64,000 nt of DNA from Plotosus lineatus (GCA_024760905.1 CM045731.1:47571001-47635000); one strand, 5' to 3'. Counted from the stretch's first letter, positions 10,457-21,792 are shown. The notes: generated by a model not told the origin, from the sequence alone. Made by a program: numbers and translations.

Positions 10457-11667
10457 TTGAAACAGGCTTTGGGTGATCAGGAAGTGCTTCCAGATGACTG
10501 GACAACTACAGCGAATGTGATCAGGGAGACAGGTAGGAGAATACTTGGTGTGTCATCTGGAAGGAAAGTAGATAAGGAGACTTGGTGGTGGAATGAGGAA
10601 GTGCAGGAGTGTGTACAAAGGAAGAGGTTAGCTAAGAAGAAGTGGGACATTGAGAAAACCGAAGAGAGTAAACAGGAGTACAGGGAGACACAGCATAAGG
10701 CAAAGGTAGCAGTGGTGTCAAAGGCCAAACAGAGCGCGTATGATGACTTGTATGCTCGGTTGGAAAGTAAAGAGGGAGAAAATGATTTATACAGGTTGGC
10801 ACAGCAGAGAAATAGAGATGGGAAGGACGTGCAGCAAGTTCGATTGATAAAGGACGAGAGGGAAATGTATTGACTGATGACAGAAGTGTGCTGGGAAGAT
10901 GGAAAGAGTACTTTGAAGAGCTGATGAATGAGGAAAATGAGAGAGAAAAAAGAGTAGAAGAGGTGACTGTTGAGGACCAGGAAGTAGCAAAGATTAGTAA
11001 GGGTGAAGTGAGGAGGGCATTGAAGAGGATGAAGAATGGAAAGGCAGTTGGTCCTGATGACATACCGGTGGAGGTATGGAAGTGTCTAGGAGAGGTAGCA
11101 GTAGATTTTCTGACAAGAACATTCAACAAGGTCTTAGAGAGTGAGAGGATGCCAGAAGAATGGAGGAGAAGTGTGCTGGTGCCCATTTTTAAGAACAAGG
11201 GAGATGTGCAGAGTTGTGGCAACTACAGAGGGATAAAGTTGATGAGCCATACGATGAAGTTATGGGAAAGAATAGTGGAAGCTAGACTAAGGGCAGAGGT
11301 CAGCATTTGTGAACAACAGTTTGGTTTCATGCCAAGAATGAGCACCACAGATGCAGTGTTTGCCTTGAGGATGTTAATGGAGAAGTACAGAGAAGGTCAG
11401 ACGGAGCTGCATTGTGCCTTTGTGGATCTGGAGAAAGCATATGACAGGGTGCCGAGAGAAGAACTGTGGTATTGTATGAGGAAGTCTCGAGTGGCAGATA
11501 AGTATGTTAGAGAGGTGCAGGACATGTATGAGAGATGTAAGACAGTGGTGAGGTGTGCTGTTGGTGTGACAGAAGAGTTCAAGGTGGAGGTGGGACTGCA
11601 TCAAGGGTCAGCTCTCAGCCCCTTCTTGTTTGCTATGGTGATGGACAGGCTGACAGATGAGGTTTGA
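10457..11667 (+). pseudogene. LINE linker and reverse-transcriptase palm
   Basis: The linker (10457-10873) is in a different frame from the regions before and after. The RT part (10870-11667) carries RMKNGKAVGPDDIPVEVWK, VPIFKNKGDVQSCGNYRGIK, FGFMPRMSTTDAVFALR, CAFVDLEKAYDRVPREELW (motif A) and VEVGLHQGSALSPFLFAMVM (motif B). Motif C (FADD) lies at 11692-11703, just beyond a TGA at 11665. The catalytic residues themselves are preserved. The NYRGIKLMSHTMKLWE block is typical of RTE-clade reverse transcriptases of animals and plants. Confidence 0.88.
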
Positions 11668-12444
11668 CAAGATTCCCCATGGACTATGATGTTTGCAGAT
11701 GACATTGTTATCTGTAGTGAGAGCAGAGAATAAGTGCAGGAAAATCTATAGAGGTGGAGGTATGCCCTGGAAAGGAGGGGAATGAAGATTAGCCTCAGTA
11801 AGACAGAATACATGTGCATGAATGACAAGGACCCAAGAGGAACAGTGAGGTTACAGGGAGCAGAGATAAGAAAGGTGGAGGATTTTAAGTACTTAGGCTC
11901 AACAATCCAGAGCAATGGAGAGTGTGGAAAAGAGGTGAAGAAGCATGTGCAGGCAGGTTGGAATGGTTGGAGAAAAGTGTCCGGTGTGATGTCTGATAGG
12001 AGGGTATCGGCAAGAATGAAAGGAAAAGTGTACAAACGGTGTTGAGGCCAACAATGTTGTATGGTTTAGAAACAGTGGCCCTGGGGAAAAGACAGGAGGC
12101 AGCTGGAGGTAGTAGAGATGAAAATGATGAGGTTCTCTTTGGGAGTAACGAGGCTGGATAGGATTAGGAATGAGCACATCAGAGGGACAGCACATGTAAG
12201 ATGTTTTGGAGACAAAGTCAGAGAGGCTAGATTGAGATGGTTTGGACATGTACAGAGGAGGGATAGTGAATACATTGGTAATAGGATGCTGAGGCTGGAA
12301 CTACCAGGCAGAAGGCCCAGAGGAAGACCAAAGAGACGATTCATGGATGTGGTGAAGGAGGACATGAAGGTCGTTGGTGTAAGAGAAGAAGATGCAAAGG
12401 ATTGGGTGAGATGGAGGCAGATGATTCGCTGTGGCGACCCCTGA
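11668..12444 (+). pseudogene. LINE RT thumb and C-terminal domain
   Basis: Fragments read FADDIVICSE, then stops, then KTEYMCMNDKDPRGTVRLQG and FKYLGSTIQSNGE (11782-12045), and in the next open piece LRWFGHVQRRDSEYIGNR and GRRPRGRPKRRFMDVVKEDM (12118-12444). The basic RGRPKRR stretch is conserved in related copies at 45690 and 59280. At least three stops interrupt the original frame. Confidence 0.85.
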
Positions 12445-12584
12445 AGGGAAAAGCCAAAAGGAAAATAAGAAGTATAGTGTCCCAACTTTTTTGGAATCTG
12501 ATTTGTAATTGCTCCATCAGTTAGGACACAGACCTTAGTGGCTCAATTCAGCCCTGCAAGTTCACTCTCACTTACTAATTTTAA

Positions 12585-12945
12585 CCGAAATTTTAATTCC
12601 ACTAGAATCAAGAGCAGGCTGAAGCTTATCCTAGCTGAGACTGGATGGTGGTGGGATACACCTTGAATGGCGCACCAAGCCATAACATGGCTAATGCAAA
12701 CAGAATAATTCACCATCACATCCGCACCCAAGGGCAAATTGGATTAGCTAGTTAGCCTAATTGCATATATTTGGACTGTCAAAAGAAACCCATAGTACCC
12801 AGAGAAAACCCATGCAGGCATGCGGAGAAAATGTAAACTCCTCACAGAAATGTTCACACCGAGCCCGGGACTTCAACCCAGGACCTGCTTACTGTGAGAT
12901 GAACATGCTAACCATTGCACCTCCATGTCGCTTGGCCTGTGAGCT
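12585..12945 (-). mobile_element. SINE-A, minus orientation
   Basis: Reads GCAGGCTGAAGCTTATCC, CTGGATGGTGGTGGGATACACC, GCACCCAAGGGCAAATTGG, then AACCCAGGACCTGCTTACTG and CTAACCATTGCACCTCCATG, i.e. body then tRNA-like head on the minus strand. Confidence 0.75.
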
Positions 12946-13892
12946 ACTGTAAATAAAATATTACCTTTCTTGTTATCTCGCGGACCTGTTTTTCCGGTAA
13001 ATGTTGAGAACATGTAACTCTATACACTTCCCGGGCAATTTGCTTTCCGAGGACATTGCAGGTGACATGTTATATTGTATTTGTGGCTCAGGAACAAACA
13101 GACAGATTAATAAGTAATGCTGATCTCCAGATAATATGTTAACCCAGACTCCCTGATGGTGAGTATCTGATTCTGGGTGAGATTGTAACTCTAAACGGGA
13201 TCCCTGTAAAACCAAAGTGCCTTTGTGGATGATAAAGTGAGTGAGGTGTTGGATTGATCCTGTTCTGTTCACAAGCTCAGCAAACTGAGAACCATGATCA
13301 CGAGATCTAACCTCAAACCAGGCCACAATATGAATTTTTACCCTCCAGTATGGCATGGTTGGCTAGCAGAGGCGTGTCAGGCTTCACATGCTCCATTTTG
13401 ATCCTCGATCAGTTGTCAAAGGCCAAATTGAACGCACACCATGATGGATCTGTCAGGCATTTTATGTATCGCATAGATCAAAACATGGGTTGATGTGAGG
13501 ATTGGCAAGTGAACATGAAGCTTGATCTGAATGACGCCGATCACAGCTACGTGATGTTAGAGATGTGCAGCGAAGGGCATGGCGCACATCCATTTGCATC
13601 CCTAGGCTCATCCATGATGAGAGGCCATTGTAAACATAATTATTGCAGCTAATGATAACGGCAGACAGATGATGAGTTTCTCTCCAGCTCATTTACCTTT
13701 GGCAGCCATTGCAGGTATACCGAAGATTATTCATTCTGCTCCAAAATAATGCTGAAGTGCTATTTTTCTTGGGAATGGCAAGACAAAAGTCACACTACAG
13801 AATACTAAATAGCCTGCACTTCTCACTGTGTATGCATGTAAACACGATAGGCTAATAAAAATAATGAAATAATAGTAAAATAAAATAAACAG
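12946..13892. other. unique non-coding block, candidate conserved element
   Basis: No repeat and no convincing coding frame. Balanced-composition sequence with homeobox/bHLH-like words (CATAATTATTGCAGC, GCTAATGATAA, CCTTTGGCA). Open frames on the minus strand of 127 and 76 codons have no recognisable domain. Confidence 0.4.
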
Positions 13893-14213
13893 TGATTTTC
13901 ACTCACTCATTTGCCAAACCACTTACTCCTATTAGGGTTGTGTAGAATCTCAGCCAACACTGTACAACGGCAGGGTGCACCCTAAACAGTTTGCGAGATC
14001 ATACAATACAAACAGGGCAACTTAGAATAGTCAATTAGCCCAACTTGCGTGTATTTGGACTGTTGGAGGAAACCAGAACACCCCAAGGAAACCCATGCAA
14101 ACATGGGAAAGTGTGCAAACTCCATACAATAATGTCTGAGCCCGAGGGACTTGAACACAGGACCTCCTTGCTGTGAGGTGACTGTACTAACCTCAATGCT
14201 ACCAGGCCTCCAC
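13893..14213 (-). mobile_element. SINE-A, minus orientation
   Basis: Reads ACTCACTCATTTGCCAAACC, TAGGGTTGTGTAGAATCTCAG, GGGCAACTTAGAATAG, GGAAACCCATGCAAACATGG and GGACCTCCTTGCTGTGAGG, ending in CTAACCTCAATGCTACCAGG. Confidence 0.8.
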
Positions 14214-15424
14214 CGAATAAATAATTACAATTTTAAAATTTAGGGCATTATTCCATAAACAAATCCAACGAGAAAAGCCACTTGGCAAAATGAAAATGGA
14301 TTCGAATTTATGGATGTACCTCAGAGGCTTAAATTCACTGATCTATGATAGAAAGAGAGAAAAAGACCGAGATATACACATCGCAATCTTTTTGACTGTA
14401 ATGCCATCCACCCAAGGCAATGCATTATTTGTCACATTGGTTGGGTTCTCTTGCACATTTTAATATGATGCCCCCCCTTTCATCTTCGCCTTGAAATAAT
14501 TCCCTTTTTTTATTTTGTATTTTTTATGGGATTAACCGCAAGGCTTCCGAGTATCTGGAGGTATCTTGTGTTTTGTTTTATTAGTGAATTATTTAGACAC
14601 TGGTAAAGTAGCAGACAGAGTGAGTAAGACAGAGTGAGGATTGAGGCCTGCTGGATTTTTCCATTCTCCCTCAATCACTTACTTAATTTGGTTTGCTACC
14701 GTGGAATGAGAAAAAAAAAAAAAAAAAAAAAAGGAAAAAAAAAAAAAAGATTTCACTATAACTGTGTTTTTCATTGTGCCGGGGTGTGGTGTGGTGAATG
14801 ATTTCCCAGAAGGCAGAGCATGCTGAATTGGTACATAATGATAAAGAAATATCAAAACATTAGGGGTGAAGAGATTTGAAAATGGATTTGGAATGAAAAG
14901 GCAGACGACGCAGAGCTGGGTCTAACTAAAGTGCTTTCACTCAGCAGGAGTTTTTATATTCCAGCCTCAGGAATAACACATTATCACACAAGGAAAAGTT
15001 AAAGACACAACTCCTTTTTAAACCTTCTGTTAGTTTTTACCTTTTGATTTGGCATACACGGTATATTAACAGAAAAAGACACGATTGCATGGCAGTTCAA
15101 ACAAAGAATTCCCGCGTGCTCAGTTTAAGATACCCCTACCCTCACTCATACATTACCTTACCTCATCAGGCCTGAAGAGGAAACTGGGGCATAGCACACA
15201 GGCTCATGATCAACAATCTTCTCTCTTTATTTTATGATGATTCAGACTTTTAGACATATTCACTGGAGTAATTCAATACAGGATTGCTCAGTTCAAAGGA
15301 AGCACTGTTCACAGAAGAAGCTAGTTAGAGTGTGGTAGAGGCTAGTTAGTCTCTAATTTCTATGGGTGCCTTGGATTACAGAAATAAAATACATAAATAA
15401 TAATTAAAAAAAAAACAAAACTGT
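14214..15424. other. non-coding stretch with a poly(A) tract
   Basis: Unique AT-rich DNA. A long A tract with one GG interruption lies at about 14711-14751. No gene, promoter or known repeat recognised. Confidence 0.45.
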
Positions 15425-15495
15425 GTGGGGGCAGTGGTGGTCTAGTGGTATAAGGCACCGGATTGCCGATCCAAAGGTTGGGGGTATATATGTAT
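15425..15495 (+). mobile_element. SINE-B head fragment
   Basis: GGGGGCAGTGGTGGTCTAGTGGTATAAGGC, then ACCGGATTGCCGATCCAAAGG: the tRNA-like head of SINE-B with its box A. The box B is lost in TATATATGTATATG and the body is absent. Confidence 0.75.
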
Positions 15496-15831
15496 ATGTC
15501 CTTCGTCATCCCTTGCTACTTCGTGCTTCAGTTTCTGCGGCTTCAGTGCATCGAGGGGTTTCCAAAAATATTAATTGAAAAATTAAAAAAAAAGGAAATT
15601 CAGGAAAAATAGGGAAAAAGTTAAGGAAAATGTCTCAAAACAAGGCCAATTATGCAAAAAAACCCCACCCCAAACAAACAAAAACAAAAGAAACAACCCA
15701 AACCCCCCCAAACAAAACTATTTAATATGTGAGGTGCGCATCTGAGTGTGTGCACGCGTAATGCATAGTGTTGAATATGTATTTATTGATATTATGCACA
15801 CATGTCTCTGTACGTATATGTCAGTGTGTGT

Positions 15832-17088
15832 GCCCTCCCATGGACCCACCACCCGTGGGAGGAGTTTTAAGGGTCGGGTGCAGTGTGAGTTGGGTGGCAG
15901 CCAAAGGCATGGGTTCTGTCGGACCGATCCTCGGCTACTTACTCTGACCCTCGGGACATGGAATGTCACCTCTCTAGTGGGAAAGGAGCCTGATTTAGTG
16001 CGTGAGGTGGAGAGATACCGACTAGATATAGTCGGGCTCACCTCAACGCATAGCTTGGGCTCTGGAACCATCCATCTCGAAAGAAGCTGGACCTTCTTCT
16101 ATTCTGGAGTTGCTCATGGGGAGAGGCTGCGAGCCGGTGTGGGTATTCTTGTTGCCCCCCGTCTCGGTGCCCAAATGTTGGGGTTCTCCCCGGTTGATGA
16201 AAGGGTAGCTTCCCTCCGTCTTCGGGTGGGGGGACGGGTCCTGACTGTTATTTGTGCTTATGCACCAAATGACACTTCAGAGTACCCACCCTTTTTGGAG
16301 TCTTTGGGGGGGTGTTGGAGAACGCTCTCTCGGGAGACTCGCTCGTTGTCTTGGGTGACTTCAACGCCCATGTGGGCAACGAAGGTGTGACCCGGAAGAG
16401 TGTGATCGGTAGGTACAGCCTCTCCAGTCTGAACCTGAATGGTGTTTCGTTGTTGGACTTCTGTGCTCGTCATAGTTTGTCTATCACGAACACCATGTTC
16501 GAACATAAGGGTGTCCATAAGTGCACTTGGCACCAGGACACCCTTGGTCGCAGTTCAATGATTGACTTTGTAGTCGTGTCATCGGACTTGCGACCATATG
16601 TTCTGGACACTCGGGTGAAGAGAGGAGCTGAGCTGTCTACCGATCACTACCTGGTGGTGAGTTTGCTTCGGTGGTGTGGGAGGTTGCCTTCCAGACCTGG
16701 CAGGCCCAAGCGTGTAATCAGGGTCTGCTGGGAACGTTTGGCAGAGTCCCCTGTCCGAGAGGCCTTTAACTCCCACCTCCGGCAGAGCTACAACCACGTT
16801 CTGGAGGAGGCGGGGGACATGGAATCCGAATGGGCCATGTTTCGTGCCTCCATTGCTGAGGCGGCATCCCATAGCTGTGGCTGTAAGGTCGTCTGTGCTT
16901 GTCGTGGCGGTAATCCCCGAACCCAGTGGTGGACACCTGCGGTGAAGGGGGCCGTCCTGCTGAAGAAGGAGGCCTATCGGGTTTTATTAGCCTGTGGGTC
17001 TCCTGAGGCAGCAAATGGGTACCGGCAGGCCAGCTGCAGCCGAGGCTGTTGCAGATGCAAAATCTCGGGCGTGGGAGGAGTTCGGTGA
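15832..17088 (+). pseudogene. Rex3 endonuclease and linker part
   Basis: Frames 15746-16390 and 16312-17088 together encode the Rex3 APE domain. They read LTLGTWNVTSLVGKEPDLVR, then RAGVGILVAPR, TVICAYAPNDTSEYPP (Tyr), DSLVVLGDFNAHVGNEGV (Asp/Asn), SSMIDFVVVSS and LSTDHYLVVSLLRW (the Asp-His pair). The usual catalytic Glu motif after VGL (VGLTSTHSLGSGT, normally VGLTSTH...) lies at about 16040. One frameshift at about 16310-16330 splits the open frame. The domain would nick target DNA. Confidence 0.9.
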
Positions 17089-18827
17089 GGGCCGAGAGAG
17101 TGATTATCGGTTGGCCTCAAAAAGGTTCTGGGCCACCATCCGACACCTCAGGAGGGGGAAGCAGTTCTTCACAAACACTATTTACAGTGGAGGTGGGGAG
17201 CTGCTTACCTCGACTGGGGATGTCGTCGAGAGGTGGAGGGAATACTTTGAGGACCTCCTCAATCCCACCAACACGCACTCCGTGGAAGAGGAAGACCCTG
17301 GGGGTTCAGGTGAGGGTCGGCCCATCACTGGAGTGGAGGTCACTGAGGTTGTCAAAAAGCTCCTCGGTGGTCGCACTCCGGGGTTGAACGAGATCCGCCC
17401 AGAATATCTCAGGGCTCTGGATGTTGTAGGACTGTCTTGGTTGACACATCTCTGCAACATCGCGTGGTCATCAGGGGCTGTACCTCTGGATTGGCAAACT
17501 GGGGTGGTGGTCCCAATTTTTAAGAAGGGGGACCGGAGGGCGTGTTCCAATTATCGAGGAATTACACTCCTCAGCCTACCTGGAAAAGTCTATGCAGGGG
17601 TACTAGAGAGGAGGATCCGACCGATAGTCGAACCTCGGATTCAGGAGGAGCAATGTGGTTTTCGTCCTCTATACGCTCCACGGGATTCTGGAGGGGGCAT
17701 GGGAGTTTGCCCAATCTGTCCACATGTGCTTTGTGGATTTGGAGAAGGCTTTCGACCGTGTCCCTCGAACGATCTTGTGGGGCGTGCTCCGAGAGTACGG
17801 CGTTCCGGATCCGTTGCTACGAGCTATTCAGGCGCTGTATCACCGGAGCCAGAGTTTGGTCCGTATTGGTAACAGCAGGTCGGATTCGTTTCCAGTGGGA
17901 GTTGGAGTCTGCCAAGGCTGTCCTTTGTCACCAATTCTGCTCATAATTTTTATGGACAGAATTTCTAGGCGCAGTCGAGACGATGAGGGGTTCTGGTTTG
18001 GTTGCCATCGGATATCGTCTCTGCTTTTTGCGGATGATGTTGTCCTTTTGGCTTCATCAAGTCGGGCCCTCCAGCTCTCATTAGAGCGATTCGCAGCTGA
18101 GTGCAAAGCAGCCGGGATGAAGATCAGTACCTCCAAGTCCGAGGCCATGGTTCTCAGTCGGACAATGGTGGAATGCACCCTCCGGGTCGGGAATGAGGTC
18201 CTGCCCCAAGTGGAGGAGTTTAAGTATCTTGGGGTCTTGTTTACGAGTGAGGGAAGGATGGAGCGAGAGATCGACAGACGGATCGCTGCAGCCTCTGCTG
18301 TTAAGCAGTGCCTGTACCGGTCCGTTGTGGTGAAGAAGGAGCTGAGCCGCAAGGCGAAGCTCTCAATTTACCAGTCGATCTACGTTCCAACCCTCACCTA
18401 TGGTCAGGAGCTTTGGGTAATGACCGAAAGAACAAGATCACGGATACAAGCGGCTGAAATAAGCTTCCTTCGCCGGGTGGTGGGGTTCTCCCTTAGAGAT
18501 AGGGTGAGAAGCTCCGCCATCCGGGGAGAGCTCGGAGTAGATCCGCTGCTCCTCCGCATTGAGAGGGGCCAGTTGAGGTGGCTCGGGCATCTGGTCAGAA
18601 TGCCCCCCGGACGCCTCCCTGGTGTGGTGTTTCGGGCATGTCCAACCAGGAAGAGACCCCGGGGTCGACCTAGAACATGCTGGAGGGACTATGTCTCTCG
18701 GCTTGTCTGGGACCGCCTCGGTGTACCCCCGGGAGAGTTGGAGGAAGTGGCTTGGGAGAGGGACGTCTGGACCTCTTTGCTTAGGTTGCTGCCCCCGCGA
18801 CCCGACCCTGGACTAAGCGGAAGATGA
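16994..18827 (+). pseudogene. Rex3 reverse transcriptase
   Basis: Two frames, 16994-17872 and 17655-18827. The first has GGRTPGLNEIRPEYLRALDV, VVVPIFKKGDRRACSNYRGI and EEQCGFRPLY, after which a deletion/frameshift removes about 9 residues of the FRPGRGTLDQL block. The second frame (390 codons) has AQSVHMCFVDLEKAFDRVPR (motif A), GVCQGCPLSPILLIIFMDRI (motif B), LLFADDVVLL at about 18021-18050 (motif C) and FKYLGVLFTSEGRMEREIDR, ending in PRDPTL-like tail sequence. The catalytic aspartates are intact, so only frameshifts inactivate it. Confidence 0.92.
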
Positions 18828-18941
18828 TGATGACGATGATGATGATGTCAGTGTGTGTCTGTGTGGGGGGGTGATCCTACTTCGCTGAAATCATTGGTCG
18901 CGGAGGGTACCCCATTAACCGTGGAAAGTGAGGGATCTCTG

Positions 18942-18943
<2 letters not shown>

Positions 18944-18998
<55 letters not shown>
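18944..18998. repeat. (AC)n microsatellite
   Basis: Pure AC tract after the Rex3 3' flank. Confidence 0.95.
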
Positions 18999-19001
<3 letters not shown>

Positions 19002-19191
19002 AAACTCTGCAAATATTCCCACCAAACAGCAGAATCAGTCTATCCTTAACACTTTGAAATAATATTTTTTATAATAGCAATATTCATAATAATAACAACA
19101 ATAACAATAATAGCAATAAAAAAAATAATATTACTTTTTTCTTGTTTGAATTCTCTCTCTCATCTTTTTGTACACGTGTTTGTATCTATAA

Positions 19192-19192
<1 letters not shown>

Positions 19193-19231
<39 letters not shown>
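19193..19231. repeat. (AC)n microsatellite
   Basis: Pure AC tract in AT-rich unique DNA. Confidence 0.95.
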
Positions 19232-19234
<3 letters not shown>

Positions 19235-19368
19235 TTCTTCTGTATGTTTGTTCTCCCTCTAGTATTTTCTCTTAATTCTATATTAATGTAAATTCCTTTA
19301 CCCTTTGTATATAATTTGAACATATAAGAACAACCTGCTAATAATGTTGTTCTTGTGACGTATGTTTG

Positions 19369-19370
<2 letters not shown>

Positions 19371-19422
<52 letters not shown>
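19371..19422. repeat. (TC)n microsatellite
   Basis: Pure TC tract. Confidence 0.95.
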
Positions 19423-19426
<4 letters not shown>

Positions 19427-19606
19427 AATGCACATGGTTTAGTACATCGCTCCTCACAAATAGGCCGGAATCAGCTGGGCTAAGCTGATGATATTCACAT
19501 ACCGTACATGATTCCCAAGTGTGTACGCTATTTATTAATTTATTTTTTTACTCATGGGTGCTTGTTGAACAGTTGTAAGGCATACAGGTCATAAATCAGC
19601 AACTAC

Positions 19607-19846
<240 letters not shown>

Positions 19847-20119
19847 TTTCAGTATTTATATGTATAGGGGGAGTGTGGTAGCGAAGCCTGCATACTGTCC
19901 ACTGTATTTTGGTCAACCATTTTTTCAGTCATTTTTTATTCTGTTTGATGTGCTGTTGCCCGTAGGTAAACCACAAAATATTAAAAAGTGCAGTGATGTA
20001 TCACACCCAGACAATATGAGTCATTACATTTTTCTGTCATTTGAAATGACCTGACCAGCGTTAACATAGAATATTGAACAACAAACCAAGTATACATTAT
20101 GATACATATAACGAGTTTA

Positions 20120-20451
20120 GGGGTAGTAGAGGCCTATTGGTATAGGACACTGGATTGATAATCCTAAGGTTTGGGGTTTGAGTCCCACTCTACGCAAGAT
20201 TGTCACTGCCCCCCCTCCAGTGCAGCTAACTGGGTTATCAAAGGCCGGCCATGTTTCTCACTGTCTATGGTGTGAGACGTGTAAAAGAACCATTGCTGAC
20301 TTTCGTAAAGAGTCGCTACAAAGCCATCAGCGTGATTCCGCCCTGCGGTGGCCTGGTGAGCTGTTCAGGGTGTACTCTGCCCTCGCCCGGAGTTGGCTGG
20401 GATGGGTGCCAGCCTCCCCGTGACCCTAATTAAGTGGTTACAGGAAATAAA
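20120..20451 (+). mobile_element. SINE-B, full length, 12-bp target duplication
   Basis: Flanked by a perfect ATAACGAGTTTA at 20108-20119 and 20452-20463. It starts GGGGTAGTAGAGGCCTATTGG, has box-B-like GGGTTTGAGTCCC, and the body motifs AAAGGCCGGCCATG, AAAGAACCATTGCTGAC and GATGGGTGCCAGCCTCCCCG. The 3' end is TGGTTACAGGAAATAAA. This is the cleanest copy of SINE-B in the window, and its two Pol III boxes are near consensus. Confidence 0.92.
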
Positions 20452-20610
20452 ATAACGAGTTTATTCACCTGTTATGAAAGACACAGCACATTTCATTAAA
20501 TTTATGCATATGTATGCTATAGCTAATAATTACCTATCACTAATGTGTATCATATGTGTACATAGGTGGGTAGGGGTACATTTTCCTAGGTTTTATGTGT
20601 ACATACTTTC

Positions 20611-20832
20611 TGGTCCCCTGTGTTTCCTCGAGTTAGTCTGGTTTTCTCCCACAGTCCAAAGACATGCATATTGGTGTGGATATGAGTACAAATCATGTGT
20701 GTTGGCCTGGCAGTGGTCTTGCAAGTTGTTCAGGATGTATCACGCCTTCTTCCAGCGTTGGCTGAGATAACCTCCAGTCTCCCTGTGACCCTAATAGGAT
20801 TAAGTGGTTTGGCAAACGACTGCGTGAGTGAG
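20611..20832 (+). mobile_element. SINE-A, 5'-truncated
   Basis: Body and tail only: GTTTCCTCGAGTTAGTCTGG, TTTTCTCCCACAGTCCAAAG, then AGGATGTATCACGCC, GATAACCTCCAGTCTCC and AGTGGTTTGGCAAACGAC. Confidence 0.75.
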
Positions 20833-20970
20833 GATTGTGGTCAATAATGTACATAAAGAAATTTGCTGTCAGAAAATGAACATCAATACCCAACAATGTC
20901 AGTGGAAGGATAATAAAGTCAAAAAGGACACGCTTCCTTTGACCCTATTGTGCCTATTCTGAGAATTATA

Positions 20971-20971
<1 letters not shown>

Positions 20972-21067
<96 letters not shown>
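20972..21067. repeat. (TA)n microsatellite
   Basis: Pure TA tract of about 95 bp. Confidence 0.95.
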
Positions 21068-21069
<2 letters not shown>

Positions 21070-21179
21070 AAACTGATGAATTGTAATGCATTTAGCTTAC
21101 ATTCATAAAGCTGAGGACTGTAAAGTTCAGTAGCTGAAGTATAACTGAAAATCAGCAGTACACAAATGTTAGCATTCAT

Positions 21180-21792
21180 TCATTCATTTTATGAACTATT
21201 TAATCTTAATTCACCGGGGATTTAGCTCAGTTGGTAGAGCGTCCGCTTTATCCTCCGGAAGGTCGGAGTTCGAATTCGGCCGCATCATACCATGAGACGT
21301 TAAAATTTGGGAGTTGTTGCTTCCTGCTTGGTGCTCAGCATCAAAGGGATAGAACAACACAACAACTGGTGCCGTACAATGGCAACGGGTGCCCAGAGCG
21401 CAGGGAGTGCTGGGGTCTCATGCGCATTGAGCGTACGCGTGTATGAAATTGCACTATATAAGAATCCACAATAATAATAATAATAATAATAATTCGGGTT
21501 GACAGGAGACTGGTGCCCATCTCAGCCAACTCTGGGCAAGGACAGAGAACACCTTGGACAGCTCACCAGGTTATCACAGGGAAGAAACACGCTGACCTCT
21601 ATGTAGCTACTCTTGTCAAAGGTCAGCAATAGTTCATTCGTATGAACCTCCCACCACAGACAGTGAGAGACATGGCTGGCCTTTGATAAACCAGTTAGCT
21701 GCACTGGGGGACAGCAGTGAGATCCGTTGAGAGTGGGGCTTGAACTCCCAGCCTTGGGGTCAGTAATGCTGCACCTTACCACCACTGCCCCA
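21180..21792 (-). mobile_element. SINE-B, minus orientation, split by another SINE
   Basis: The 3' tail (CATTTTATGAACTATTTAATC) is at 21187-21215 and the remainder resumes at 21496 (GGGTTGACAGGAGACTGGTG), with GACATGGCTGGCCTTTGATA and GAGTGGGGCTTGAACTCCCA. It ends in ACCACTGCCCC at 21792. The two parts join if the 21217-21493 insert is removed. Confidence 0.8.
21217..21493 (+). mobile_element. tRNA-headed SINE with (AAT)n tail, single copy in the window
   Basis: The head reads GGGGATTTAGCTCAGTTGG, TAGAGCG and GGAGTTCGAATTC, with textbook box A and box B. The 5' and 3' acceptor sides (GGGGATT and GCATCAT) do not pair, so it is not a functional tRNA. The body ends TTGCACTATATAAGAATCC and a tail of AAT repeats. 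It is inserted in a SINE-B and may have a short TAATTC duplication that overlaps its tail. Confidence 0.8.

Larger units (their letters stand above)
9332..12472 (+). mobile_element. RTE-clade LINE, nearly full length, no clear target duplication
   Basis: About 3.14 kb, from CCGTGGGCGGGCACAAACC near the 5' end to GTGGCGACCCCTGAAGGG and an A/G-rich tail (AAAAGGAAAATAAGAAG). It encodes an APE endonuclease followed by a reverse transcriptase and a C-terminal domain, the order of RTE-type LINEs. It lies inside the right terminal repeat of a Tc1 element. A longer, 3'-truncated relative lies on the minus strand at 25497-28430 and 3' ends at 45667 and 59078. It is disabled by at least two frameshifts and four stops. 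Confidence 0.9.
7797..12507 (+). mobile_element. Tc1-like element split by an LINE in its right terminal repeat
   Basis: The left terminus around 7801 (CTGGATTCCAAAAAAGTTGG) is matched in inverted form at 12476-12506 (CCCAACTTTTTTGGAATCTG). The inner inverted repeat extends for well over 100 bp: GAATAAAACATCGAAATG and ACTTCCACATCATTTCAT at 9271-9312 mirror 7850-7895. The right repeat is interrupted between CACAATTTG (ending 9331) and TATAGTGTCCC (starting 12473). Removing the 3.1-kb LINE between them restores the repeat, so the LINE landed later. Internal copies of AAAAAAGTTGGGACAC at about 7995 and GTCCCAACTTTTTTGAG at about 9155 form a second repeat pair. Confidence 0.85.
15818..18858 (+). 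mobile_element. Rex3-like LINE (RTE clade), nearly full length, 14-bp target duplications
   Basis: The element occupies 15832-18844 and is flanked by ATGTCAGTGTGTGT at 15818-15831 and 18845-18858. The last few bases of the tail (GATGATGATG) overlap the second copy. It encodes the APE endonuclease, linker and reverse transcriptase with a (GATGAT)n-type 3' tail. As I recall, the standard Rex3 primer sites (around TGGCAAACTGGGGTGGTGGT at 17494 and the opposite-strand site at about 17922) are recognisable, which supports Rex3. Three frameshifts break the single long frame, at about 16310, 17040-17090 and 17655-17700. Confidence 0.92.

Noticed and set aside
20120..20200. Possible tRNA gene at SINE-B head
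   Set aside because: It is repeated many times with the same non-tRNA body, and no acceptor stem can form.
21217..21290. Possible tRNA gene
   Set aside because: Box A and B fit, but the 5' and 3' acceptor sequences (GGGGATT and GCATCAT) do not pair, and SINE body and (AAT)n tail follow. It is a SINE head.
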